From positions 248,001-312,000 of the forward strand of contig NZ_VYKJ01000006.1 in assembly GCF_008710095.1 (NCBI RefSeq): DNA of 64,000 bases, written 5' to 3'. The position numbers and the translations under genes were made by a program. This document shows, piece by piece, positions 19,076-28,596 of the stretch. Numbering within the stretch: the first letter of the stretch is position 1; every line of letters starts with the position of its first letter. This DNA comes from Affinibrenneria salicis. Its GTDB lineage: Bacteria; Pseudomonadota; Gammaproteobacteria; Enterobacterales; Enterobacteriaceae. The notes under the pieces were generated by a model. The model made no database searches. It was not told where the DNA came from and saw only the letters and a program-made list of their open reading frames with translations.

Positions 19076-20194
19076 ATGAGCGCATTAAAACGTTATCCAT
19101 GGTTGAGCCTGACCTTCCTTTTGCTGGTCATCGGCGTGGTCATGCCGCTGATGCTGGATATTTTCCGCCTGAATCTGGTGGGCAAATACCTGACCTATGC
19201 CTTTGTGGCGATCGGCCTGGTGCTGTGCTGGGGCTACGGCGGTATTCTGAGCCTCGGCCAGGGGATCTTTTTTGGCCTCGGCGGCTATTGCATGGCGATG
19301 TTTCTCAAGCTGGAAGCCTCGACGCCGGCCGACACCCGCATTCAGACCACTCCCGGCATTCCGGACTTTATGGACTGGAACCAACTGACGCAGCTCCCCT
19401 TATTCTGGCAGCCGTTTCATTCTTTCAGCCTGACGCTGCTGGCCGTACTGGTGCTGCCCACGCTGTTCGCCTGGCTATTGGGCAGCGCGATGTTCAAACG
19501 CCGCGTCGGCGGCGTCTATTTCGCCATCATCACGCAGGCTGTTTCCGCCATTCTGACCATCCTGATTATCGGGCAGCAGGGCTACACCGGCGGTATTAAC
19601 GGCATCACCGATTTACGTACGCTGCTGGGCTGGGATATTCGCACCGACCAGGCCAAATATATTCTTTATTACGTCAATATGCTGTGTCTGCTGGCCGTGA
19701 TCGTGTTCTGCTGGTTTATTTTGCACAGTAAGCTGGGGCGTCTACTGGTCGCGATTCGTGATAAAGAAGATCGCGTACGTTTCTCCGGCTACGATGTCGC
19801 CAGTATTAAAACGGTGGTGTTCTGCATCAGCGCCGTATTCTCCGCCGTCGGCGGCGCACTCTTTACCCTGCAGGTCGGCTTTATGTCGCCGGGTTTTATC
19901 GGCACCGTCGCTTCTATTGAAATGGTTATTTTCTGCGCCGTGGGCGGCCGGCTGTCGGTAATCGGCGCGGTTTATGGCGCGTTATTAGTTAATGGCGCCA
20001 AAAGCGCGATTTCCGAGTCATTCCCGGAGCTGTGGACATTCGCCATGGGGGCGTTGTTTATCGCCGTGGTGCTGGTATTTCCTCAGGGACTGGCGGGACT
20101 GTATAGCGGATATATTTCCGCGTGGCTGAGCTGGCCGAAAAAACAGCTGCGCAAAATCAGCGTAAAAATCGCCACGCCGGTCGGGAAGGGATAA
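19076..20194 (+). CDS. urtC: Urea/short-chain amide ABC transporter, permease UrtC type
   Basis: 372 residues, LivM-family permease with about nine to ten helices. GYGGILSLGQGIFFGLGGYCMAM is the family motif near residues 57-79. An extended periplasmic segment (about residues 85-120) is typical of UrtC rather than LivM, and RDKEDRVRFSGYD is the cytoplasmic coupling loop. It pairs with UrtB as the second half of the channel. GGAGCC precedes the ATG. Confidence 0.88.
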   Translation: MSALKRYPWLSLTFLLLVIGVVMPLMLDIFRLNLVGKYLTYAFVAIGLVLCWGYGGILSLGQGIFFGLGGYCMAMFLKLEASTPADTRIQTTPGIPDFMDWNQLTQLPLFWQPFHSFSLTLLAVLVLPTLFAWLLGSAMFKRRVGGVYFAIITQAVSAILTILIIGQQGYTGGINGITDLRTLLGWDIRTDQAKYILYYVNMLCLLAVIVFCWFILHSKLGRLLVAIRDKEDRVRFSGYDVASIKTVVFCISAVFSAVGGALFTLQVGFMSPGFIGTVASIEMVIFCAVGGRLSVIGAVYGALLVNGAKSAISESFPELWTFAMGALFIAVVLVFPQGLAGLYSGYISAWLSWPKKQLRKISVKIATPVGKG

Positions 20195-20197
20195 ATC

Positions 20198-20944
20198 ATG
20201 AAGCCAATTAAAGAAATCATTCTTGCGGTGGAAGGGCTGACCGTTTCGTTTAACGGCTTTAAAGCGGTTGATGATTTTTCCATGTATGTCGACGAAGGCC
20301 AGATTTATGTGATTATCGGCCCGAACGGCGCGGGGAAAACGACGGTGCTGGATCTTATCTGCGGCAAAACGAAATTAACCAGCGGCAGTATTAAATTCAA
20401 AAATAAAGAAATCAGTCGGCTAAAGGAAAATAAAATCGTGCATGCCGGCGTCGGACGGAAATTTCAGAATCCGTCCATCTATGAAAATCTGACGGTATTT
20501 GAAAATCTCGAACTGTCTTATCCAAAAGCCCGGTCGGCTCTGGGCGCGCTTTTTTTTCGCCGCGATGAAGCGCTGACCCGGGCGATTCATGACGTGGCGC
20601 AGCAGATTTTTCTGGCCGATGCGCTGGACGTGCAGGCCGATTATCTCAGCCACGGCCAGAAGCAGTGGCTGGAAATCGGCATGTTGTTGATTCAGGACCC
20701 CAGCCTGCTGATGCTGGACGAGCCGGTGGCCGGCATGTCGGTGGCGGAACGCCGGCAGACCGCCCAACTGCTGCGGCGAATCGCCAAAGGGCGTTCGGTG
20801 CTGGTTATCGAGCACGATATGCAGTTTGTCGAAGACATTGCCGATCACGTGACGGTTATGCATCAGGGCAAGGTGTTATCCGAAGGCAGCATCGATAAAG
20901 TGAAAAACGACCGGCGCGTCATCGACGTTTATCTTGGACATTAA
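20198..20944 (+). CDS. urtD: Urea/short-chain amide ABC transporter, ATPase UrtD type
   Basis: 248 residues. Walker A GPNGAGKTT, signature LSHGQKQWLEIG (the LSHGQ variant is characteristic of UrtD), Walker B LLMLDEPVAGMS and H-loop VIEHDMQFV are present, and the fold is that of LivG ATPases. It begins 3 bp after the urtC stop. It acts with UrtE on the cytosolic face of the permease pair. Confidence 0.9.
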   Translation: MKPIKEIILAVEGLTVSFNGFKAVDDFSMYVDEGQIYVIIGPNGAGKTTVLDLICGKTKLTSGSIKFKNKEISRLKENKIVHAGVGRKFQNPSIYENLTVFENLELSYPKARSALGALFFRRDEALTRAIHDVAQQIFLADALDVQADYLSHGQKQWLEIGMLLIQDPSLLMLDEPVAGMSVAERRQTAQLLRRIAKGRSVLVIEHDMQFVEDIADHVTVMHQGKVLSEGSIDKVKNDRRVIDVYLGH

Positions 20945-20955
20945 GGAGCCTGACG

Positions 20956-21648
20956 ATGTTAACGCTCAGTCATTATGACGTCGCCTACGGCCAGAGCCGA
21001 ATTATCAGCGATCTCAGCCTTGAGGTGCGCAGCAATGAAATTGTCGCGTTGGTGGGCAGAAACGGCATGGGAAAAACCACGCTGATGAAATCGTTAATCG
21101 GCATGATCCCCAGCCAGGCCGGCAGCGTGGCGTTTAACCACGAGGATATTTCAACGCTGAAAAGTTATCAGCGGGTAAGAAAAGGCATCGGTTTTGTGCC
21201 GCAGGGGCGCATGGTTTTTTCCACCATGACCGTTGAAGAGAATATTAAAACCGGCCTGCCGGCATCCGCGAATAAAAACGGCGTTCCGCACGATTTGTAT
21301 GACATTTTCCCGGTGCTGCGGGATATGCGCCATCGACTGGCGGGCAATTTATCCGGCGGTCAGCAACAGCAATTAGTCATGGCGCGCGCGCTGGCCGGCC
21401 GGCCAAAACTATTATTGCTGGATGAACCGACGGAGGGTATCCAGCCATCGATCATTAAAGAGATGGCGAAAATATTGAGGGCAATTCGCGATGAGCGCGG
21501 ATTAACGATTGTTGTTTCCGAACAGGTATTAAGTTTTGTCATGGACGTCGCCGATCGAATTCTGGTGATGGAAAAGGGCGCGATTGTACATCAGGAAGAT
21601 CGTCAACGCGCGGATGAAAATAAGATCGCGGCATATTTATCGGTGTAA
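20956..21648 (+). CDS. urtE: Urea/short-chain amide ABC transporter, ATPase UrtE type
   Basis: 230 residues of the LivF/UrtE class. Walker A GRNGMGKTT (the GMGKTT form is typical of UrtE), signature LSGGQQQQLVMARAL, Walker B LLLLDEPTEGIQPS and a terminal switch region VSEQVLSFV. AAGGAG precedes the ATG 11 bp after urtD. The formamidase gene follows within about 50 bp. Confidence 0.9.
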   Translation: MLTLSHYDVAYGQSRIISDLSLEVRSNEIVALVGRNGMGKTTLMKSLIGMIPSQAGSVAFNHEDISTLKSYQRVRKGIGFVPQGRMVFSTMTVEENIKTGLPASANKNGVPHDLYDIFPVLRDMRHRLAGNLSGGQQQQLVMARALAGRPKLLLLDEPTEGIQPSIIKEMAKILRAIRDERGLTIVVSEQVLSFVMDVADRILVMEKGAIVHQEDRQRADENKIAAYLSV

Positions 21649-21698
21649 ATATGCCTGTGTAACCCGTGTTAACCACACTAAAAAGTGAGAGGTCTATT

Positions 21699-22715
21699 AT
21701 GGGCAGTACCGGAAGCGTAAGTGCATGGGATGAAGCGTTATTAATTGCCGCCATTCAATATCCCGTTCCCGTGATTAAAGGACCGGCGGATATTCAGCTG
21801 CAGGTGGAGAAAATATGTAAAGCGGTCGACTCGACGAAAGCCGGCTATCCCGATCTGGATGTGATCGTCTTTCCTGAGTATTCAACCCAGGGGCTGAATA
21901 CTAAAATCTGGACCTACGATGAAATGTTGCTGTCGCTGGATAGCCCGGAAATCGATTGTTTCCGCGCGGCCTGTCGGCGCAACGATCTCTGGGGGGTCTT
22001 TTCCCTGATGGAGCGGAATGAGGACCCGGCGCTGCCGCCGTATAACACGGCGATTATCATCGATAACCAGGGAGAAATCGCGCTGCATTACCGTAAGCTG
22101 CAGCCGTGGGTGCCGATTGAACCCTGGATGCCGGGCAACATGGGTATGCCGGTGTGCGACGGGCCGAAGGGATCGAAGCTGGCGGTGTGTATCTGTCATG
22201 ACGGTATGTTCCCGGAATTGGCGCGCGAGGCGGCCTACAAGGGCTGCAACGTTTATATTCGGATCTCCGGCTACTCGACTCAGGTCAACGATCAGTGGAT
22301 CTGGACCAACCGGACTAACGCCTGGCAGAACCTGATGTATACCGTGTCGGTTAACCTGGCCGGCTATGACGAAGTGTTCTACTACTTCGGCGAAGGCACC
22401 GTCTGCAACTATGACGGCAATGTGATCCAGCAAGGGCATCGCAACCCGTGGGAAATCGTTACCGCCGAACTATTCCCGCGGCTGGTGGATAAAGCGCGGG
22501 AAAACTGGGCGCTGGAGAACAATATCTTTAACCTGGGCTGCCGCGGCTATGTCGGTAAGCCGGGAGGCGAACGGGCCAACTACCTGACATGGGTACGCGA
22601 TCTGGCTAACGGCGAATACCGCCTGCCGTGGGATGAAACCATCAAAGTGCGCGACGGCTGGAAGTACTATCCCGACGGCGTGAAGCTGGGACCGCTGCCG
22701 AAAAGCGACGAGTAA
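21699..22715 (+). CDS. amiF: Formamidase
   Basis: 338 residues, nitrilase superfamily. Starting at ATG 21699 (GAGAGG 7 nt upstream) the catalytic residues fall at Glu60 (VFPEYSTQG), Lys133 (HYRKLQPW), Cys166 (CICHDGMF) and Asp168, the same numbers known for Helicobacter AmiF. It hydrolyses formamide to formate and ammonia in the cytosol. Being last in the amide-importer operon, it explains the purpose of the transporter: imported amide gives nitrogen. Distinction from acetamidase AmiE rests on length and the matching numbering. Confidence 0.93.
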   Translation: MGSTGSVSAWDEALLIAAIQYPVPVIKGPADIQLQVEKICKAVDSTKAGYPDLDVIVFPEYSTQGLNTKIWTYDEMLLSLDSPEIDCFRAACRRNDLWGVFSLMERNEDPALPPYNTAIIIDNQGEIALHYRKLQPWVPIEPWMPGNMGMPVCDGPKGSKLAVCICHDGMFPELAREAAYKGCNVYIRISGYSTQVNDQWIWTNRTNAWQNLMYTVSVNLAGYDEVFYYFGEGTVCNYDGNVIQQGHRNPWEIVTAELFPRLVDKARENWALENNIFNLGCRGYVGKPGGERANYLTWVRDLANGEYRLPWDETIKVRDGWKYYPDGVKLGPLPKSDE

Positions 22716-23213
22716 ATGCCGGGCGAGCGCGGGCCGCGCAGGGCGCCGGTTGAGCGTCTGACGCAGACCGCGCGTCGCCATCCCGCCAGGCGGCGGCCCA
22801 ACGCCGCCGGCCCCTGTCCGGCCCGGATAGCTCAGGCCGCAAGCCGCGCTTAACTCTGCGCCCGACAGACTCGTCATCCTTCAGATTGCCGGCGCGTCGG
22901 CTACGACCCATGGTCCGGCCGTCCCCGGCCTCACCCCTGCGGGGCCAATGCGCTGTGCAAAACAATCACGTTTTCCCGGCAGCCCGAATTATTTGGCGTC
23001 TGGATTGGCTCCCCGGCCGCTTAATGAGCTGAACTGCCGGCGGACCGTTCGCCTGCCGCCTGTCTCGATTTAAATATCTTTGCATCATCGCGCTACACTT
23101 CTCTTCCTCTGACTGAGTATGATGCCGAAAATTAACTTTATCCGATTGTTTTTAATCATTTTTATCTCATTTTATCGGCAGCCGCGCGTTATGTCCGGAT
23201 CGAGAGTGAAGCA
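22716..23213. other. Intergenic region after amiF with a decayed ERIC-like element
   Basis: About 500 bp between the amiF stop and the convergent PEBP-like gene. It contains the repeat described at 22865-22998. The rest holds no plausible coding frame. The end (23090-23180) is AT-rich and pyrimidine-rich. Confidence 0.5.
22865..22998 (+). repeat. Decayed ERIC element, about 130 bp
   Basis: One end, ACTCGTCATCCTTCAGATTG followed by CCGGCGCGTCGGCT, matches the ERIC terminus, and the other end, CGGCAGCCCGAATTATTTGG, matches the opposite ERIC terminus (CTGCAACTCGAATTATTTGG). Total length agrees with the 127-bp classical ERIC. The centre has diverged strongly. Confidence 0.6.
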
Positions 23214-23915
23214 TCAATGCGCGAAGCTATTTAGATTATGCAGACTGTAGCTTACTTGCAGAGAGCCGGCGGCCAGAATATGTGGCTGTATACTCTGCAT
23301 CAAGGACTGTTCAGTGAGCGGTCGGCCGGCGGCGCGGCTAATATTCAGGGCGAACACGCTGAATTTATAGCGATGTGGTTTTTCATCGTTCCAGGGCGGA
23401 CAGGGGCCTTTGTAGCCGCCGTACGGGCCGTTGCGCATAAATGCGGCGAAGCCGTTGGGCTGCCGTACGCCATAGCGGGTTTTAACTAAAGGCAGTCCCT
23501 GCGGCGCGCGCGCCGATCCCTCCACGCCGGCGGGAATGGCGTGCACTTCCGGCGGAATGTCGGTCAGCAGCCAGTGGGTAAAGGCGCGTCGCGCGGCGTT
23601 GGCCGGGATGATTCGCGCCGCTTGATTGATGTCGCTTAATTCCTGCGGTACGTCCAGATCCTGCATGATCAACAGCCACGATTTCGTGCCCTGCGGTCCG
23701 GCGCTCCAGCGCAGCGCGGGATTTTCTCCCGCTGCCGGCGAAATCTGCCGCGGGGCGGAGAGGCGGCAGGCGGCATAGCGCGCCGGCAGCTCCAGCGCCG
23801 GGTCGATATCGTCAGCCCATACCGTTAATGGTTGCGTCGCTGCGGCAGTAATGGAGAAAAAAAACGCCATGGCCGCGCTTATTTGTGCTGTCGTTAATCT
23901 GATCATCGTCGTCAC
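23214..23915 (-). CDS. YbhB/YbcL family (PEBP-like) protein, exported
   Basis: 233 residues. A hydrophobic N-terminal segment (residues about 8-28, ending TAAATQ) suggests export. The rest is a phosphatidylethanolamine-binding protein/RKIP-like fold: NPALRWSAGPQGTKSWLLIMQDLDVP, then THWLLTDIPP, YGGYKGPCPPWNDEKPHRY and KFSVFAL are the family's ligand-pocket blocks. The bacterial members have no settled function. It is a lone gene, convergent with the amide operon, with no sign of operon partners. Confidence 0.82.
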   Translation of the reverse strand: MTTMIRLTTAQISAAMAFFFSITAAATQPLTVWADDIDPALELPARYAACRLSAPRQISPAAGENPALRWSAGPQGTKSWLLIMQDLDVPQELSDINQAARIIPANAARRAFTHWLLTDIPPEVHAIPAGVEGSARAPQGLPLVKTRYGVRQPNGFAAFMRNGPYGGYKGPCPPWNDEKPHRYKFSVFALNISRAAGRPLTEQSLMQSIQPHILAAGSLQVSYSLHNLNSFAH

Positions 23916-23997
23916 CCTGTAAAGAACAGCGCTGATCTTATCAGCGGACGCGCTGCTGCCGACGCACAGAAAAGATCGGTTTAGCGTACAACAACGC

Positions 23998-24852
23998 TCA
24001 TTTTAACGGCGAGCTGTCGAGGTAGCGCTGCAGTTGCTGTCTGAATCGCCTGACGGATCGATAGCCGGCGGCGAGCGCGACGTCATGCATCGCCATGCCT
24101 TCGTCCTTTAGCATGATCATGGCCTGCGACATGCGCTCTTCCGTCAGCAGGACGCGTATGCCGGCGCCTTCGCGCATCAGTTTGCGCCGCAGGGTGGCGT
24201 TGCTCATGCCGAGTTCCGCCGCGAGAGCATCCAGCGTCCAGTTTTGCTCCGGATGCCAGCGAAAAAGCAGACGCACCGTTTCGGTTATGCTGGCGCTGCG
24301 GTTGACGGGGCGCAACGGCAGCGCTTTTTTCATGTCCAGAATGAGCAGCACTTCCATCACGCGATGTTCGATTAAGGTTGCGGGCAGCGCCGGATCGGTG
24401 ATTCCCTCTGCGGCATGATGGACGGCCTGAATCAGCGGGGTATCGAGAGGCACGGACAGTCGGTGGGTATAGGGCGTTGCCTGCCACTCTGGGTGTGCGC
24501 GAAAAGTATGGGTAATCAGCCGCTGCGGGAACCGAATGAAAATCGCCCGATAGACGCCGCTGCGGGCATCCGGCGCGTTAACGACATCGCCGCGCCAGCC
24601 GGCGGGCAAAGCCAACGCGGTATGCGCCGGGAAGGTCATATTGCGCCCCATCGTCACCAGCTGCTTGGCGCCTTCCAGAATCACGACCAGGGAGGGCTGG
24701 CGCAGAACCACATCGGCGATGCGTTCTTTGCTGTGGGTCACGAAGGAGAACAGCGCCGCGCCTTCCTCCGCGATGTGGCGCGCGCCGTCCGGCCGGTTAT
24801 CCTGGCGGACGAAGTCCGTTAAACGCGTTATGGCGTCGGTTTGGTTGTGCAA
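23998..24852 (-). CDS. AraC-family transcriptional regulator
   Basis: About 284 residues if translation starts at TTG 24852, which has GTGAGG 5 nt upstream; a longer frame reaches 24999 but overlaps the divergent gene and has no ribosome site. The N-terminal domain is of the AraC_N (PF06719) type: VVLRQPSLVVILEGAKQL, then FPAHTALALPAGW. The C-terminal AraC HTH pair spans the last about 100 residues: WTLDALAAELGMSNATLRRKL and MHDVALAAGYRSVRRFRQQL. It is divergent from the CPBP protease and may regulate it. The effector is unknown. Confidence 0.82.
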   Translation of the reverse strand: MHNQTDAITRLTDFVRQDNRPDGARHIAEEGAALFSFVTHSKERIADVVLRQPSLVVILEGAKQLVTMGRNMTFPAHTALALPAGWRGDVVNAPDARSGVYRAIFIRFPQRLITHTFRAHPEWQATPYTHRLSVPLDTPLIQAVHHAAEGITDPALPATLIEHRVMEVLLILDMKKALPLRPVNRSASITETVRLLFRWHPEQNWTLDALAAELGMSNATLRRKLMREGAGIRVLLTEERMSQAMIMLKDEGMAMHDVALAAGYRSVRRFRQQLQRYLDSSPLK

Positions 24853-24969
24853 AATGGCCTCACAGAGTATTTTAAGCGCCGGCACTCTATCATAAACGCG
24901 TTGCGCGTATATCGCGCCCTCCCGGCGTGAGGGATATACGCGTCGCGGTGAAGACAAGGAACGGTGGCA

Positions 24970-25644
24970 ATGGCAGCCTGGGAAGAAGTTGCAGCACATA
25001 AAGAAACAAAAGGTTTTTTCTCGATGTTCGCGTTGATGGTGTTATTGAGTTTCGTTCCTTTATTTTTACCGAATCAGCAACGGTTGTATCAACTGGGTTT
25101 AATGTTCCCGCTTTTATTTATCATCGAATTTAGCGTGATTATGCCGCTGTATTTTTATTTCTTTAGAAAAAAAGAGGGGCTCGGTAAAGGTCGTTTTAAT
25201 GCGCGGCTGTTTTGTCTGTTGCTGGTTACGATTCTTGCTATACAGTTTATTCTGCCGACGCTATTGGGCATAACGAAAAGCGAAGGCTGGATGAGAGATC
25301 AGGTTTCGCTGCACGGCTGGATATTCATTCTTTCACAGTTTCTGCTGATTGTTATTGTCCCTGTCTATGAAGAGGTGGTCTTCAGGGGATTCCTGTACGG
25401 GGCGTTAAAAGCATGGTTCGCCAATAATGTCTGGTGGGCCGCGATTGTCTCTTCCATCATGTTTACTCTGCTACATACGCAATATACCGATTTTCGAACG
25501 TTAGCGATTTTGTTCCTGGTTGCGCTGTGTTTCACTGTCGCGCGGGTTAAATCAAACGGTTTGTTGATGCCCATTGCGCTGCATATCACTATGAACGGTC
25601 TGGTGTTCGGCATGATGATCGCGATAACGCACTATCGCGCATAG
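24970..25644 (+). CDS. CPBP family intramembrane metalloprotease
   Basis: 224 residues with about six to seven transmembrane helices. The CPBP (Abi) signature EEVVFRGFLYG near residue 136 supplies the two Glu and the Arg, and a later histidine in FTLLHTQYTD and another in ALHITMNGL complete the metal site. Members are prenyl-protease-like (Rce1 family) and often linked to bacteriocin self-immunity. ATG 24970 lies 9 nt after AAGGA; a GTG at 24964 is too close to it. It is divergent from the AraC regulator, with no bacteriocin-like gene visible nearby. Confidence 0.85.
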   Translation: MAAWEEVAAHKETKGFFSMFALMVLLSFVPLFLPNQQRLYQLGLMFPLLFIIEFSVIMPLYFYFFRKKEGLGKGRFNARLFCLLLVTILAIQFILPTLLGITKSEGWMRDQVSLHGWIFILSQFLLIVIVPVYEEVVFRGFLYGALKAWFANNVWWAAIVSSIMFTLLHTQYTDFRTLAILFLVALCFTVARVKSNGLLMPIALHITMNGLVFGMMIAITHYRA

Positions 25645-25773
25645 CGGCGCTGCATCCGGGAAGCCATCCCGGCAGCGCCTGCGCGCGCGTGACATATTCC
25701 TGACACAGTGGGGCGCTATCTTTAGCCCGTTACTACGGGGGCGATAGTGTTTCCTGACCGATCAGGAGGACGT

Positions 25774-26340
25774 ATGGGCTGTGTCAGTAATATCGTTATC
25801 GTGCATGGACTTTCATCAACGCCGCGTCATCACTGGTTTCCGTGGTTACGACAACAGTGCGAAAACCTCGATACCCGCGTGATTATCCCTAAAATGCCGA
25901 TGCCGCGCGCGCCCTGTGCGGATAAATGGCTGGCGCAATTGAACGAGACGATTGAAGCGCCGAATGAAAATACGTGGTTTATCGGGCATAGCCTCGGCTG
26001 TATTACCATTCTGCGCTATTTATCCTCTTTGCATGAACGGCAAAAAGTCGGCGGTGTCATTCTGGTTTCCGGTTTTTTCCAGCGGGTCGAACAATATCCC
26101 GAGGTTAACGCGTTTACCGAAGCGAAAATTAACTTTGCCCTGTTGCGCAAAATAATCAGACACCGTATTACCATCTTGTCGTCCAACGATACGGTGGTGG
26201 CGCCTCACCACACGGTTAACTTACGCGAACAGCTGGATGCGGAGCTTTATCAGTTCGCCGGCTGCGGCCATTTTCTCGACTGCGACGGTTTTCATCAGTT
26301 TCCGGCGTTACATAACATACTGCGGGATTATCTGAACTGA
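25774..26340 (+). CDS. RBBP9/YdeN-type alpha/beta hydrolase
   Basis: 188 residues from ATG 25774, which has AGGAGG just upstream. HGLSSTPRHHW forms the oxyanion region. The nucleophile is Ser in GHSLGC, Asp lies in SSNDTVV and His in AGCGHFLD, the full catalytic triad of the RBBP9/YdeN family. These small serine hydrolases act in the cytosol on unknown esters. The gene stands alone between the CPBP protease and a convergent transporter, 10 bp from the latter's stop. Confidence 0.87.
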   Translation: MGCVSNIVIVHGLSSTPRHHWFPWLRQQCENLDTRVIIPKMPMPRAPCADKWLAQLNETIEAPNENTWFIGHSLGCITILRYLSSLHERQKVGGVILVSGFFQRVEQYPEVNAFTEAKINFALLRKIIRHRITILSSNDTVVAPHHTVNLREQLDAELYQFAGCGHFLDCDGFHQFPALHNILRDYLN

Positions 26341-26349
26341 TGCCGCCGT

Positions 26350-27222
26350 TCAGCGGCGCCGTCCGGCCGGCGTCATGCGTCCGCCGCCGCTGACCACCGC
26401 GATAAAGATACCGCCGAGAATCAGCGCCGCGCCCAGCAGTTTACTGGCGTTGAGCGGGTCGCCCATGATCGCCGCGCCCATCAGAAGCGCCAGCGCCGGG
26501 CTGAGCAGCGAATAGGGCATGATGAGGTTGACCGGGTACTTCTTCAGCAGCCAATACCACAGCGAGTAGGCCATCAGGGAAGAACCGAGCGCGCTGTACA
26601 GTACCCCGAGCCAGCCGCGCCAGCCCGCCGTCAGCAGCAGCGAGATCTGATTATGCTCAAACAGCAGGGAGCTGACGGCGACAAACGGGATGGAAAACAG
26701 CGATACCCAGCCGCTCAGCGTCAGCGGCGCAATGGGCGGCGCGCGTTTGATCAGGATATTGCTGCAGGCCCAGCCGGCGGCGCTGGTCAGCAAAAACAGC
26801 AGGCCGCGCCAGGAAAACAGCGTCGGGCTGCCGGCCATCACCGCCACCCCGGCGAACGCCAGCGCGATGCCGGCGACCTGGCGCGTCGACAGCGGTTCTT
26901 TCAGCCATAGCGCGGCCAGCAGCATCGCCATTGGCGTGCCCATCTGCACCAGCAACGCGGCGCTGCCGGCGTCGGTGTAGCGCATGCCCAGCGCCAGCAG
27001 CGCAAAGTGAATAAAGCCGAAGGTAAACGCCAGCAGCCACACCAGCCCGCACTGACGGCGCTGGAGCCGGGTAAACGGCACCAGCACGGCCGCAACGATA
27101 ATAAAGCGCAGCATCATCATCAGCAGCGGCGGCAGTTCCATCAGGCCGAACTTCATCGCCACCACATTAAACGCCCAGCCCGACACCACCAGCAGCAACA
27201 GCAGAAAATGGCGGCCGGCCAC
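26350..27222 (-). CDS. EamA-family (DMT) transporter
   Basis: 290 residues with ten transmembrane helices in two EamA repeats; repeat 1 starts at WAFNVVAMKFGL and repeat 2 at GWACSNILIKRAPP. Such proteins usually export amino acids or metabolites (RhaT/YdcZ superfamily). It begins with GTG immediately after the amidase stop codon (TAAGTG), so it is the last gene of the minus-strand operon that starts at 32398. Export of a hydrolysis product of the amidase or nitrilase is a reasonable guess but is not shown. Confidence 0.85.
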   Translation of the reverse strand: MAGRHFLLLLLVVSGWAFNVVAMKFGLMELPPLLMMMLRFIIVAAVLVPFTRLQRRQCGLVWLLAFTFGFIHFALLALGMRYTDAGSAALLVQMGTPMAMLLAALWLKEPLSTRQVAGIALAFAGVAVMAGSPTLFSWRGLLFLLTSAAGWACSNILIKRAPPIAPLTLSGWVSLFSIPFVAVSSLLFEHNQISLLLTAGWRGWLGVLYSALGSSLMAYSLWYWLLKKYPVNLIMPYSLLSPALALLMGAAIMGDPLNASKLLGAALILGGIFIAVVSGGGRMTPAGRRR

Positions 27223-28596
27223 TTACGCCTGTTCCCGCGCCAGGGGGGGCAGGCGCCGGTGGTAATCGCTGTCCTGCTGAAAATGGATCGCCAGATCCAG
27301 CAGCCGATGCTCCGCGCCGTCGGCGCCGATCAGCTGCATGCCGATCGGCAGGCCGTCGGCGTCGAAACCGGCGGGCAGGCTGAGCGCCGGCAGCCCCGCC
27401 AGACTGGCCAGGCAGGTGAAGTGCATGTTGCCGGTCAGCACGCTCTCTTCCTGCTCGCCGATGCGGATCCGCGCCTGTCCTTTACGCGGCGCGGTAAACG
27501 GCAGGGTCGGAGTGAGGATGACGTCTACCTGGTCGAAACTGCTCAGCAACTGTTGCCGCAGCACGCTGCGGTAGCGCTGAGCCTGCAGGTATTCAAGCGC
27601 GCTCAGTCCGTTGCCGGCCTGCAGCAGGAGGCGTACGTCCTCGCCGTATTCCTCGCTGCGCGCCGCTATCCACGGCGCGTGGATAGCGCTGGGCTCGGCG
27701 ACATTGATCACGACCTGCGCGTTGACCGCCTGTTCCAGCCCGCTCAACGGCAGGTTGCAACAGCGTGCGCCGGCGGCGGCGAACCACGCCAGCAGCGCCT
27801 CGTACGCCCTGGCCACCGCCGGCTGCACCGCGCCGCAGTAATCCTCCAGCAGCCCGATGCGTAGCCCGGCCAGCGGCGATAGCGCCGGCGGATGCGGCTC
27901 GCCGGCCAGCGTCGCGTATACCTGCGCGCAGTCCTCGGCGTAGGCCGCCAGCGGACCGGCGGTATCCATACTCCAGGCCAACGGGAAAATACCGTCGGTA
28001 TCGATGCGGCCGATGCCGGGGCGCAGGCCGGTGACGCCGTTCATCGACGCCGGCAGCCGCACCGATCCTCCGGTGTCGGTGCCCAGCGTGGCCAGCGCGC
28101 TGCGCACCGCCGCCGCCGCGCCTGAACCGCCGCTGGAGCCGGCCGGGATCCGTTCGCTGTCCCAGGCGTTGCCGGTGGCGCCGTAGTGCGGATTATCGGT
28201 GGTGCCGCCCCAGGCGAACTCATGCATATTGGTGGTGCCGATAATCAGCGCGCCGGCGCGTTTCAGCCGCCGCACCACCGCAGAATCGGCCGTTGCCTGC
28301 TGACCGGCCAACAGGCGGCTGCCGGCGTGCATTTCTTCGCCGGCGAGAGCGATATTCGCCTTGATCGCCAGCGGCATGCCGTGCAGCGGACCCAGATCGT
28401 AGCCGTTTTCCAGCAGGCTCTGGCAGGCGATGGCCAGTCGCCGGGCGCGCTCGGCGAACAGCTGGTTGAAGGCGTTGAGTGCGCGGGTCTGCGCTTCACG
28501 CTGCAGGCAGGCCTCCAGCAGTTCGGGAAAACTGAGCCGGCCGGCGCGTATGCGCCGTCCGGCCTCGCACATCGACAGACGCAGAATTTCGTTCAT
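27223..28596 (-). CDS. Amidase-signature hydrolase (AtzE/GatA-like)
   Basis: 457 residues from ATG 28596, which overlaps the stop of the preceding small gene (ATGA). The Ser-cisSer-Lys triad of the amidase-signature family is visible: Lys79 in LAIKANIA, Ser154/155 in AGSSGGSGAA and Ser178 in TDTGGSVR. Conserved TTNMHEFAWGGTTDNPHYG links it to AtzE- and GatA-like enzymes. It hydrolyses an amide bond in an unknown small molecule, perhaps a carboxybiuret-, ureido- or carbamoyl-type compound. The coupled AtzG-like partner supports a two-subunit enzyme. Confidence 0.88.
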   Translation of the reverse strand: MNEILRLSMCEAGRRIRAGRLSFPELLEACLQREAQTRALNAFNQLFAERARRLAIACQSLLENGYDLGPLHGMPLAIKANIALAGEEMHAGSRLLAGQQATADSAVVRRLKRAGALIIGTTNMHEFAWGGTTDNPHYGATGNAWDSERIPAGSSGGSGAAAAVRSALATLGTDTGGSVRLPASMNGVTGLRPGIGRIDTDGIFPLAWSMDTAGPLAAYAEDCAQVYATLAGEPHPPALSPLAGLRIGLLEDYCGAVQPAVARAYEALLAWFAAAGARCCNLPLSGLEQAVNAQVVINVAEPSAIHAPWIAARSEEYGEDVRLLLQAGNGLSALEYLQAQRYRSVLRQQLLSSFDQVDVILTPTLPFTAPRKGQARIRIGEQEESVLTGNMHFTCLASLAGLPALSLPAGFDADGLPIGMQLIGADGAEHRLLDLAIHFQQDSDYHRRLPPLAREQA

